Shown here one piece after another: positions 26,841 to 34,668 of a stretch of 64,000 bases of DNA (its first letter is position 1; every line of letters starts with the position of its first letter). The translations under genes were made by a program, and so were the position numbers. The DNA comes from Scytonema sp. UIC 10036. GTDB lineage: Bacteria > Cyanobacteriota > Cyanobacteriia > Cyanobacteriales > Nostocaceae. The notes under the pieces are model-generated. The model did not search any database and was not told the origin of the DNA. It saw only the letters and a program-made list of their open reading frames with translations. The stretch spans positions 35,954 to 99,953 of the forward strand of contig NZ_WJFC01000023.1 of the NCBI RefSeq assembly GCF_009725235.1, read 5' to 3'.

Positions 26841-27839
26841 ATGCAAAAAATCCTATTTATCGAGTTACTAGGTGGTATTGGAGATGTTGTTATTGCGCTG
26901 AGTGCAATTCATGCCTTGGCACTAACTTACCCTGAAGCTGAATTAACAGTTTTAACTTTTCGACCGGGCAATGAATTACTAAAAAGTGACCCGCTGATTA
27001 AGCGGGTTATTTGTGCAGAAAGTGGTAAAGCTAAACAATCGGTTATTGAATTACTTTCTCGTGAAACTTTCGATTTGATTGTTTCTGACACTAATTATGA
27101 AGATATAGATAAAGTTATCTTAAATAGTAGCGCATCGCAAAAAGTTACAAATTTGTGGCGACAACCTCCACCAGATGAAAAAGTGGGCGATCGCTTTGTT
27201 AAAATTTTACAAGCAGAAGGTTTAATCGGTGCAAATGCCGTTCAACCCACACAAATTTATTTAACTCATGAAGAAATCAATAAAGCACAAGAGCAATTTG
27301 TTGATGCCTCTCGTCCTATAGTTTTTTTATGCCCCGATGCGGGAATGGGAATCAAGCGATGGTTTGATGTAAATTTTATAACATTAGGTCAAATTTTGCA
27401 GAAGCGTTGGAATGCAACTATGGTGGTTCCAGTTGGTTCTGATGAACAGCAAGCATTGGCGATCGCTAAAGGCATTGGAGGAGAAGCACAAATTTTTCCG
27501 CGAGGAAAATTACGAGATTTTGCAGCGACTTTGGCTTGTGGTGATTTAGTCATTGCTTCTGACACTGGTCCTGCGCGGATAGCTGCCGCATTAAATGTGT
27601 TAACTATTACTTTATTCGGTCCTTCTTGGCACGGTCGTTACGGTCAGCCGTCGCCCCATGTCAATTTACAAGGATATCCGGAGTGTTCCGAACGGAATAT
27701 CAGTAATTTTACAGTGCAAAAGTGTTGGTATAGTGGTGCGTGTCCTCTGGATAAAGGTTGGCAAAGTTGTATGGAGGGCATTTCTGTTGATGAGGTTTTA
27801 GCAGTCGTGGAAGAAATGTTTGAACCGCAGAGGCGCTGA
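26841..27839 (+). CDS. GT9 glycosyltransferase (heptosyltransferase-like)
   Basis: A 332-aa GT9 enzyme: KILFIELLGGIGDVVIALSA at the N-terminus, FLCPDAGMGIKRWFDVNF in the donor domain, LVIASDTGPARIAAALNVLT and FGPSWHGRYGQPSPHVN, then a C-terminal Cys set (CWYSGACPLDKGWQSCM). The 'Gly-Asp' of GIGDV and the SDTGP motif are those of ADP-heptose:LPS heptosyltransferases. It has no extension or insert, unlike its paralogues at 16837 and 27870, and so serves as the clean reference for them. It is one of four full-length GT9 genes here. Confidence 0.88.
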   Translation: MQKILFIELLGGIGDVVIALSAIHALALTYPEAELTVLTFRPGNELLKSDPLIKRVICAESGKAKQSVIELLSRETFDLIVSDTNYEDIDKVILNSSASQKVTNLWRQPPPDEKVGDRFVKILQAEGLIGANAVQPTQIYLTHEEINKAQEQFVDASRPIVFLCPDAGMGIKRWFDVNFITLGQILQKRWNATMVVPVGSDEQQALAIAKGIGGEAQIFPRGKLRDFAATLACGDLVIASDTGPARIAAALNVLTITLFGPSWHGRYGQPSPHVNLQGYPECSERNISNFTVQKCWYSGACPLDKGWQSCMEGISVDEVLAVVEEMFEPQRR

Positions 27840-27860
27840 GGTCACAGAGGAAAAGAGAGG
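27824..27860. repeat. Dispersed 'CCGCAGAGGCGC' repeat
   Basis: GAACCGCAGAGGCGCTGAGG and CACAGAGGAAAAGAG cover the stop of the preceding GT9 gene and the leader of the next. Same family as 48146-48195 (inverse orientation) and 14629-14672. Confidence 0.65.
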
Positions 27861-27869
27861 AGGGCTAAG

Positions 27870-29066
27870 TTGAGAAACCTAAACTTTACAGACAAATTAG
27901 AGAAATTTAATATCAACGTCCATCCGCGTTCATCTGCGGTTCAAAAACCAAAACTTCAAGAGTGGCAGAACATATTAGTCATGCGGTTGGACAATATTGG
28001 CGATGTCATAATGACAAGCCCAGCATTGCGGGCTATTAAAGAAAATTTGCCAGAATGCCATCTCACACTGATGGCAAGTCCAGGCGGGGCGCTAGCAGCA
28101 GAATTACTACCTTGGGTAGATGAAGTATTACCTTGGCGAGTCTTGTGGCAAGATTTGGGCAAATTGGATTTTGACCCTATGCGAGAGTGGGAATTAGTGA
28201 AAAGGCTGCAAAACAGCAAATTTGATGCAGCGATTATATTTACTAGTTTTAGTCAAAGCCCTCATCCTGCAGGATTTCTATGTTATTTAGCTGGTATTCC
28301 ATTACGAATTGGTGAATCCAAGGAAGTAGGCAATGGTGTACTGACACTAGAAGTTCCATCCATATCAGATGAGGTTCATCAAGTAGAACGAAACTTAAGA
28401 TTAATTGAACAAGCAGGGTTTGAAGTACAAGATCGCAGCCTTTGTATCCATATTTCAGAAACAGCGCAACAAGAAGCTTTATCTCTTTTGTTAGGGACTA
28501 GGGACTGGGGACTCGGAACTGGGAAGCATAATATTTCTCAATGCCCGTTGCCCATTGCCCATTGCCCATTTCCCAATTACCTCCTTCTCAATCCTTGGAC
28601 AAGTTGCCAATCACGAAATTATGATTCTCAACGCTTTGCGATCGCTGCACGTCAGCTTGCAGAACTAACACAAATGCCTGTGGTAGTGACAGGTGTAGAA
28701 AAAGATCGCCCCAAAAGTGGCTTATTACTTGAAACACTCAGCAATTTTGCAGTTGACTTAATTGGTAAAACCACATTATCTCAACTAGCAGCACTTATAG
28801 CCAACGCAAAGTTAGTACTGACCAATAACACCTCAACAATGCATATAGCCGATGCGACGCTTACACCCACAGTTGTGATGTTTGCAGGAACTGAACTTGA
28901 GTCACAGTGGCAGCCTCGTAACGGCACATCCCGCTTGCTTCGCTGTCCCACTTCATGTAGTCCGTGCTATGCCTTTACCTGTCCCTACAATCTTGAATGC
29001 CTTGATATCCCACCAGAGGAAGTCGTCGCCACAGGGTTGAAATTGATACAAATAGCTAATGGCTAA
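27870..29066 (+). CDS. GT9 glycosyltransferase with two repeat-derived segments
   Basis: A 398-aa GT9 enzyme. Core motifs: NILVMRLDNIGDVIMTSPAL, FLCYLAGIPLRIGESKEVGN, LTNNTSTMHIADATLTPTVV, and the C-terminal Cys group CPTSCSPCYAFTCPYNLEC. The TTG start is favoured by GGAGG seven bases upstream. The first 30 residues include HPRSSAVQKPK, coded by a 'CATCCGCGTTCATCTGCGG' repeat, and residues about 206-238 (GTRDWGLGTGKHNISQCPLP...) are coded by GGGACT and TTGCCCA repeats placed exactly between the two domains. Without these it would have the length of its neighbour. An alternative start is the ATG of MRLDNIG. Confidence 0.87.
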   Translation: MRNLNFTDKLEKFNINVHPRSSAVQKPKLQEWQNILVMRLDNIGDVIMTSPALRAIKENLPECHLTLMASPGGALAAELLPWVDEVLPWRVLWQDLGKLDFDPMREWELVKRLQNSKFDAAIIFTSFSQSPHPAGFLCYLAGIPLRIGESKEVGNGVLTLEVPSISDEVHQVERNLRLIEQAGFEVQDRSLCIHISETAQQEALSLLLGTRDWGLGTGKHNISQCPLPIAHCPFPNYLLLNPWTSCQSRNYDSQRFAIAARQLAELTQMPVVVTGVEKDRPKSGLLLETLSNFAVDLIGKTTLSQLAALIANAKLVLTNNTSTMHIADATLTPTVVMFAGTELESQWQPRNGTSRLLRCPTSCSPCYAFTCPYNLECLDIPPEEVVATGLKLIQIANG

Positions 29067-29183
29067 TAGCTAATGGCTAATAGCTAATGGCTAATGGCTA
29101 ATGGTATTAACAACTAACAACTAACAACTAACAACTAACCACTAACCACTAACCACTAACCACTAACCACTAACCACTAACAA
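29067..29183. repeat. STRR tracts (TAATGGC and AACTAAC/ACCACTA)
   Basis: More than fifteen tandem heptamers occupy the spacer, first GCTAATG/GCTAATA, then AACTAAC and CACTAAC. The tract ends three bases before the GT4 start codon. Confidence 0.85.
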
Positions 29184-30392
29184 ATGATTGCTATCATTGC
29201 TGGTACTTATAAACCCGAACGTTGCGGTGTAGCTCACTACACTGCTTGTTTGCGAAATGCCCTTAATAAGTTAGAAGTTCAGTCTGTTGTCCTCACAACT
29301 CATGCAGCTGCACAAGAAGTCAGTGAACCTGAGGTTAAGGGTGTGGTAAATGATTGGCAATTAACCGATTTGTTACCTTTAGTGCGATCGCTACATATTA
29401 TAAATGCTGACATTTTGCATCTTCAACATGCAGCAGGTACATATGGTTTTGAACGCTCTATCTTTCTGTTACCATTACTTCTTAAAGCGACTGGATATCG
29501 CAAACCAATTGTAACAACTGTCCACGAATACGGCTGGTGGGAGTGGCAACCCAAGGGTATACCACTACAATTTCTGGAATGGTTAAAGATGTGGGGACAG
29601 CAACATGGTTGGTGGGATAGGGAAGATGGATTTTTACTCACTTTAAGTGATGCGCTGATTGTCACCAATGCCGAAGCAGAAGCAGTTATCCGCAAACGTC
29701 TACCACAATTAAACAACCGTGTATTAAGTATTCCCATTGCTGCTAACGTCGATGTTTTTCCTATCGATCGCAATACAGCACAGCAACTATTACGTGAGAA
29801 ATATAATTTTACAATTGATAATATTATTATTGCCTTCTTTGGTTTTCTCCACCCAGTTAAAGGAATAGAAACTCTTTTACCAGCATTTCAAAAAGTTCTT
29901 GAAACTCATCCACAAGCACGACTGTTACTTATAGGTGGTGTAGAAAGTTTAGCTTTGCGGGGAGATGAAGCAAAATGTTATTGGGATAAACTCCACACCC
30001 TTGTTGCAGAACTCAATTTAAACAATAAAGTGTATCTTACAGGCTATTTAGATGCTGAAAGCGCCTCTAAATACTTTTCTGGATGTGATATTGGAGTACT
30101 TCCTTTTCATCATGGCATGACTATGAAAAGCGGTTCGCTTCTGACTTTATTAGCTCATGGTTTGCCAGTCATCGCTACGCAACATCCCACGCCTCTCCCT
30201 GAAAATCATCCAGTATACCTAGTTCCTCCACGTAATATTGATGCTTTAGCAGATGCCCTTTGTCAATTACTAAATCATCCTGAAAAACGCAAATATCTAG
30301 GCGATGTTGGTCGTGCTTTTATTCAAAACTTCACCTGGTCTAATATTGCGCGATCGCATTTAAATATTTACCAACAACTACTAAAATCCTAA
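29184..30392 (+). CDS. GT4 glycosyltransferase
   Basis: A 402-aa GT-B enzyme of family 4. N-terminal domain MIAIIAGTYKPERCGVAHYT and ILHLQHAAGTYGFERSIFLL; C-terminal donor domain IIAFFGFLHPVKGIETLLPA, LTGYLDAESASKYFSGCDIG, and the donor-binding FHHGMTMKSGSLLTLLAHGL. The usual E-x7-E motif is replaced by a MKSGSLLTLLAHG version, which is seen in other cyanobacterial cluster GT4s. The start codon sits at the end of a repeat tract without a ribosome binding site. It is followed 11 bp downstream by a methyltransferase, the tightest spacing in this part of the cluster. Confidence 0.87.
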   Translation: MIAIIAGTYKPERCGVAHYTACLRNALNKLEVQSVVLTTHAAAQEVSEPEVKGVVNDWQLTDLLPLVRSLHIINADILHLQHAAGTYGFERSIFLLPLLLKATGYRKPIVTTVHEYGWWEWQPKGIPLQFLEWLKMWGQQHGWWDREDGFLLTLSDALIVTNAEAEAVIRKRLPQLNNRVLSIPIAANVDVFPIDRNTAQQLLREKYNFTIDNIIIAFFGFLHPVKGIETLLPAFQKVLETHPQARLLLIGGVESLALRGDEAKCYWDKLHTLVAELNLNNKVYLTGYLDAESASKYFSGCDIGVLPFHHGMTMKSGSLLTLLAHGLPVIATQHPTPLPENHPVYLVPPRNIDALADALCQLLNHPEKRKYLGDVGRAFIQNFTWSNIARSHLNIYQQLLKS

Positions 30393-30403
30393 AATATCAT
30401 CAA

Positions 30404-31066
30404 ATGATTAGAGTACTTCAAAACCGACCAGAAATTGATGTAGCTACCCACAAGATTCAGAAAAAAGGTTTACCACAGCATTTTGATATTTATAAAAACT
30501 GGGATCATTTACTTATTTCTGAACTCATTGTTAATAAAGATAGGCATTCTTTCATTATTGATTTAGGATGTGGAGAGTGCTGCACGCTCAATTTTCTTTC
30601 GGCTTTAGGTTTTCAAAATCTTCATGGAATTGATTTAAAAATTCTCCCAAATAGAATGAGTACAGCCTATGCTCTGTATGAAGGAGATATTATCAAAACT
30701 CTATTTGATAGTGATTCATGTGATGTTGCAATTACAGTCTCTACAATCGAGCACGGCGTAGATTTGCCAGCCTTTTTTGCGGAAGTATCAAGGTTATTGA
30801 AAGTAGGGGGCTTACTGTTTATAACAAGTGATTATTGGGAAGAACATATTGAAATTGATAATTCTATCAAACCCTTTGCTCTTGATTGGAAGATATTTTC
30901 TCAAAGAGAAATTGAAGAATTAATTGTTTTAGCTAAAACACATAACTTAGTTTTAGAAGGAGATGAAAATATTCCATCTTGCTTAGATAAGCCAATTCAT
31001 TGGTATTATGACTATACATTCATAGCTTTAGTTTTTAAGAAAGTACCAGCAACTCAACAAGCTTAG
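30404..31066 (+). CDS. SAM-dependent methyltransferase (class I)
   Basis: A 220-aa class I methyltransferase: motif I FIIDLGCGECCTLNFLSALG (SAM-binding G-rich loop), acidic residue after beta-2 in LHGIDLK, and DVAITVSTIEHGVDLPAFFA followed by RLLKVGGLLFITSDYW (motifs IV-VI). The substrate is probably a sugar or glycan end in this gene context, as methylation caps chains in some cyanobacterial and O-antigen pathways; that is inference. It is the last gene of the plus-strand cluster and is followed by a hairpin terminator. Confidence 0.85.
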   Translation: MIRVLQNRPEIDVATHKIQKKGLPQHFDIYKNWDHLLISELIVNKDRHSFIIDLGCGECCTLNFLSALGFQNLHGIDLKILPNRMSTAYALYEGDIIKTLFDSDSCDVAITVSTIEHGVDLPAFFAEVSRLLKVGGLLFITSDYWEEHIEIDNSIKPFALDWKIFSQREIEELIVLAKTHNLVLEGDENIPSCLDKPIHWYYDYTFIALVFKKVPATQQA

Positions 31067-31096
31067 ATATTGCATTTACATCAATGCAATATTTTA
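31067..31096 (+). terminator. Rho-independent-like terminator at the end of the glycan cluster
   Basis: A perfect 10-bp stem (ATATTGCATT, 6-nt loop, AATGCAATAT) lies directly after the methyltransferase stop and is followed by TTTTAT. The stem is AT-rich and therefore weak, but the position fits the end of the cluster. Confidence 0.6.
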
Positions 31097-31385
31097 TACA
31101 CTTTTTGCACAATTTTAGTAGAATTAGGTGATGATGGTTCGCGTTCGTTCACAAATCAAACGTTGAGGCGCTAAAAATAGCTCCGACATACAGCACTTTT
31201 GAGGTTTGTGAGGTACAACAATTGCAGAGTGGCTTGTAAACGTCGGAATTTGAATTATGTACTGTACCTTATAAACTCCGAATCTGCTGTATCTGGGTTC
31301 TTTTGTCAATGCGTAAGCCCTAAGAATATTGAGATAAATCCTTTGTTGGAGATAGCCGATCGCTCTCGTAGAGAAGTAAAAAAAA

Positions 31386-33782
31386 CTAATAACTCTTGGT
31401 TCTAAATAACCGCATCCCATTTGCGGTTACAAGCAAGGACGTTCCCATATCTGCCAAAACAGCCACTGCTAACCCCACAAAACCAAAAGTACCTAGTGGT
31501 AAAAACAGTCCCTTGGTGACGAGGGAGAGGACAACATTTTGCTGAATCACTGACACGGTACGGCGGCTTAAATTTACGGCATCAGGAAGTTGTCTGAGAT
31601 CACCCCCCACCAGCACAACATCTGCTGTTTCCAAGGCAATATCAATTCCACCTACAGCAAAGCTAACATCTGCAGCAGCTAAGGCAGGCGCGTCGTTGAT
31701 ACCATCGCCAACCATGCCAACCACTCCAGAACGGCGAAGCTGATAAATCTCTTGAAGCTTGTCGAACGGTAGTAGCTCTGCCCGATACTCTGAAATGCCA
31801 ATCTCTTTGGCAATCTGCTGAGCCACCGCAGTGCGATCGCCTGTCAACATGACAATATGTTTTAGTCCGACTTGTTTGAGGAGCCGCAACGCTTCAGAAG
31901 CTTCTAACCGTACCCCGTCTGCTAAGGCGATCGCTCCTAGCACTCCCAATCGAGTTCCTACAAGGACAGGGGTTTGTCCAAGAGACTCGATAGAAGCTAA
32001 CCTTGTTTCTGCTTTCTCTGAGAGGGAAATCTCAAGTTCTGCAAACAGACGGCGGTTGCCAACAAAGTATACTTGTTCCTCTAATTGCCCCCAAATTCCT
32101 CTTCCTGGTAGAGCATTAAAGTTGTGAGGAGACTGTAACTCTATCCCTTGAGCCAATGCCTCAGTCACAATCGCTTGCGCTAAAGGGTGTTCAGACTGCT
32201 GTTCTAGGCTAGCAGCAATCATCAGTAAGTGTTTTGCCACTATGTTGTCTAAGTCATAAACCTTTTGAACGACTGGCTTTCCTTGAGTGAGGGTTCCCGT
32301 TTTATCAAAGGCGAGGGTATTCATGCGCCCTGCTGTCTCTAAAGCATTTCCTCCTTTGAACAGAATTCCTTGATGGGTTGCAGCACCAATAGCGCTGACA
32401 ATGGAAACCGGGGTGGAAATAACCAAAGCACAAGGGCAAGCGATCGCCAGCATCACTAGCGCCCGATAAATCCAAACGTTGAACGGTTGAGCGAAAACCA
32501 ATGGGGGAATGAGAGCAATGCCAACGGCTACTAGGAGTACAACAGGTGTGTAGATAGCAGCAAAGCGATCTACCCATTGCTGAGTGGGTGCGCGGCTTCC
32601 TTGTGCTGTCTCAACTAGGTGAATAATGCGTGCAACGGTGGTGTCGCTTGATCGATGAGTGACTTCGACCTCTAGATAACCTGTTTGATTTAGGGTTCCG
32701 GCAAAGACACGCTCTCCTGGGGCTTTATCTTCTGGAATAGATTCTCCGGTGATGGGGGATTGGTCAATTGCTGAATGACCAGACAGGACGATTCCATCCA
32801 ATGCCACGCGCTGCCCCGGTCGAATGGTCAACACTTCACCAATCTCAATTTCCTCCACTCGAACAGATAGCTCTTGGTTGCCTCGTTTGACAGTGGCAGT
32901 GGGTGGGGTCAAATTCATTAATTTACGAATGGCATTGCGGGTACGACCAAAAGTGAAACTCTGTAGCGTTGTGCCTAGTGCAAACAGAAAAACGACTAGC
33001 GCTCCTTCAAACCAGTCCCCTAAGATGACTGCCCCAATTGCTGAAATAGTCATTAGCAGGTTCATATCAGCTTGACGTGATAGTAACGCAAACCAACCCG
33101 CCCGTGCTATCGGATAGCCAGCTACTACCATCCCTATGCCGTAAAAAGCCCGTGCTAGCCATATAGGTAGCGCCAACTGCTGCGCGATCGCCCCCAATAA
33201 CAACCCTACCCCGGAGAAGATAATGCTTTGTCCTTGACGACTAGATATCCAAAATCGCCACTCGATCAAATCTTGTTTCTGCGTTTTTTCCTTTGCAGGT
33301 GAAGCACTGGTTGTTACTGGTGTGCTTTCTTCAATGGCTTTAACGGTATATCCCAACTCTTGTATACGCGCTTTTATCAGCTTTTCCTCAACTTGTCCTG
33401 GGTCATAGGAGACAATGAGCTTGCTACTGGCGAAGTTGACGGACGCATCAGCAATCCCAGTCATTTGCATGAGATTCGTTTGAATAGTTTTGGCGCAACT
33501 TGGACAATCCATCCCGCTAAGGAGCGCTTGTAGAGTTTTGAGTTGAGGTGGTTCAGCCACATCAACTGTGTAACCTAAAGCAGTCACACGCTCAGCGATT
33601 GCCGTTTCGTTTAAGAGTTTCGGGTCATAGTACACTCTCAAACGTCCTGTTGCAAACTTTACTTCGGCTTCAGTGACACCTGGTAACTGCTTTAATCTAG
33701 CTTCAATGGTTTTGGCACAACTGCCGCAGTCCATACCACTCACTAGTGCTTGTAGGGTTTTGACAGAGGGAGCCTTATTCAT
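31386..33782 (-). CDS. P1B-2 heavy-metal ATPase (Zn/Cd/Pb exporter)
   Basis: A 798-aa metal-exporting P-type ATPase. Two N-terminal HMA domains carry GMDCGSCAKTIE and GMDCPSCAKTIQ. The core shows the intramembrane ACPCALVISTPVS (CPC), the phosphorylation site FDKTGTLTQGKP, the hinge MVGDGINDAPALAAADV, and, in the last helices, VTKGLFLPL and VLADMGTSLLVTANG. CPC with the Lys of TM7 and the DxG of TM8 is the P1B-2 signature for Zn2+, Cd2+ and Pb2+, unlike the copper type. It diverges from an ArsR-family sensor with a palindrome between them, the arrangement of ziaA-ziaR and aztA-aztR in other cyanobacteria. Confidence 0.93.
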   Translation of the reverse strand: MNKAPSVKTLQALVSGMDCGSCAKTIEARLKQLPGVTEAEVKFATGRLRVYYDPKLLNETAIAERVTALGYTVDVAEPPQLKTLQALLSGMDCPSCAKTIQTNLMQMTGIADASVNFASSKLIVSYDPGQVEEKLIKARIQELGYTVKAIEESTPVTTSASPAKEKTQKQDLIEWRFWISSRQGQSIIFSGVGLLLGAIAQQLALPIWLARAFYGIGMVVAGYPIARAGWFALLSRQADMNLLMTISAIGAVILGDWFEGALVVFLFALGTTLQSFTFGRTRNAIRKLMNLTPPTATVKRGNQELSVRVEEIEIGEVLTIRPGQRVALDGIVLSGHSAIDQSPITGESIPEDKAPGERVFAGTLNQTGYLEVEVTHRSSDTTVARIIHLVETAQGSRAPTQQWVDRFAAIYTPVVLLVAVGIALIPPLVFAQPFNVWIYRALVMLAIACPCALVISTPVSIVSAIGAATHQGILFKGGNALETAGRMNTLAFDKTGTLTQGKPVVQKVYDLDNIVAKHLLMIAASLEQQSEHPLAQAIVTEALAQGIELQSPHNFNALPGRGIWGQLEEQVYFVGNRRLFAELEISLSEKAETRLASIESLGQTPVLVGTRLGVLGAIALADGVRLEASEALRLLKQVGLKHIVMLTGDRTAVAQQIAKEIGISEYRAELLPFDKLQEIYQLRRSGVVGMVGDGINDAPALAAADVSFAVGGIDIALETADVVLVGGDLRQLPDAVNLSRRTVSVIQQNVVLSLVTKGLFLPLGTFGFVGLAVAVLADMGTSLLVTANGMRLFRTKSY

Positions 33783-33890
33783 CGGGAAAACCTACTAATA
33801 CTAAATTGCTCTCCATCCAGGTGGCATCCTGGACTATCATGCAGTTAGAGGTATCCGGGTTAAATGACACGGTTCTCTATCCTGAACAAC

Positions 33891-33910
33891 ATATCAGTGA
33901 TAGCTGATAT
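33891..33910. promoter_or_regulatory. Candidate operator between metal ATPase and ArsR-family regulator
   Basis: ATATCAGTGATAGCTGATAT: a 7-bp inverted repeat ATATCAG/CTGATAT with a 6-bp centre, in the 157-bp divergent spacer, 29 bp from the regulator start. Its size and position fit an ArsR-family site that controls both genes. Confidence 0.6.
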
Positions 33911-33939
33911 TTTCCAATAATAACGCCTTCTGGATACTA

Positions 33940-34278
33940 ATGCTCTCTAAAACTCAAATTGCTAAAGATAAAATAACCGATCTGAAGGTCAAACTATTTC
34001 GGGGGTTTTCTGACCACTCGCGGATGTCTATCCTCAATGCCTTGCGTTCAAGACCGTTAACTGTCAATGAGATTGTAGAAGCAACAGGACTCAACCAGTC
34101 TAATGTTTCTAACCATCTTGGGTGTTTGCGTTGTTGTGATTTGGTTGTCCGTCAACAGCAGGGGCGTTTTGTATATTATCAACTCAGTGATGAACGAATA
34201 GCCCAACTTCTCGACTTAGCAGATGAATTATTGGCTAATGTGGCTCAGGGGGTAAACTCTTGCGATCGCTATGATTAA
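33940..34278 (+). CDS. ArsR-family metal sensor, CmtR-like
   Basis: A 112-aa winged-helix repressor of the ArsR/SmtB family. The DNA-binding segment is TVNEIVEATGLNQSNVSNHL GCLRCC (helices 3-4). Cys62, Cys65 and Cys66 lie in the recognition helix and Cys108 near the C-terminus; Cys62/Cys66 plus a C-terminal Cys is the arrangement of the Cd/Pb sensor CmtR (C57, C61, C102), not of ZiaR or SmtB, which use N-terminal or alpha-5 sites. It is expected to repress the divergent P1B-2 ATPase and release DNA on Cd or Pb binding. ATG 33940 is the first start; no clear Shine-Dalgarno sequence is seen. Confidence 0.87.
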   Translation: MLSKTQIAKDKITDLKVKLFRGFSDHSRMSILNALRSRPLTVNEIVEATGLNQSNVSNHLGCLRCCDLVVRQQQGRFVYYQLSDERIAQLLDLADELLANVAQGVNSCDRYD

Positions 34279-34422
34279 AGACTTGCCTAATCTAAAGGGA
34301 ATTTTTTACAATGGAGTTAATTTCACCTTTATAATAGATCTACCCAGAGCAAATATTCTTTTTTTCAAAATCTCCAAGAAAGCCTAGATTCTAGCCTAGA
34401 AACGTATCGATTTGGTGTAATT

Positions 34423-34657
34423 TTTCGTTACTTGTAGCAAGCACAATGATGATTATACAATTCCATTTGGTGCCTTTGGTGGTATAGGATCAGTAGTATT
34501 TAGCCTGAATACAATAAGTTTTACAGTTAATCCAACCCAAGCAACAAGTGGACTTGCTGCTTTAGGGATTCAGTCATTTAGTGATGTCAAAGTTGCCAAT
34601 CTAGAAACAGCCGAGATTCTTCAAAGTTTGTTCTTGTTTAATTGCAAGTTTGGTTAG
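34423..34657 (+). other. Start-less open frame of unknown origin
   Basis: About 78 codons without a start codon encode DDYTIPFGAFGGIGSVVFSL and SGLAALGIQSFSDVKVANLE before TAG. The composition looks protein-like, suggesting the remnant of a gene, but I recognise no family and the coding claim is weak. It fills most of the 390-bp gap between the ArsR gene and the convergent histidine kinase. Confidence 0.25.
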
Positions 34658-34668
34658 GTTTTTATCAG

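Noticed and set aside
29067..29183. Tandem tract considered as a CRISPR array
   Set aside because: Units are 7 nt with no spacers; the same holds for all other tracts. No cas genes are in the window.
31124..31420. 98-aa open frame on the minus strand after the glycan cluster
   Set aside because: It overlaps the end of the metal ATPase gene in another frame and has no motif or start signal.
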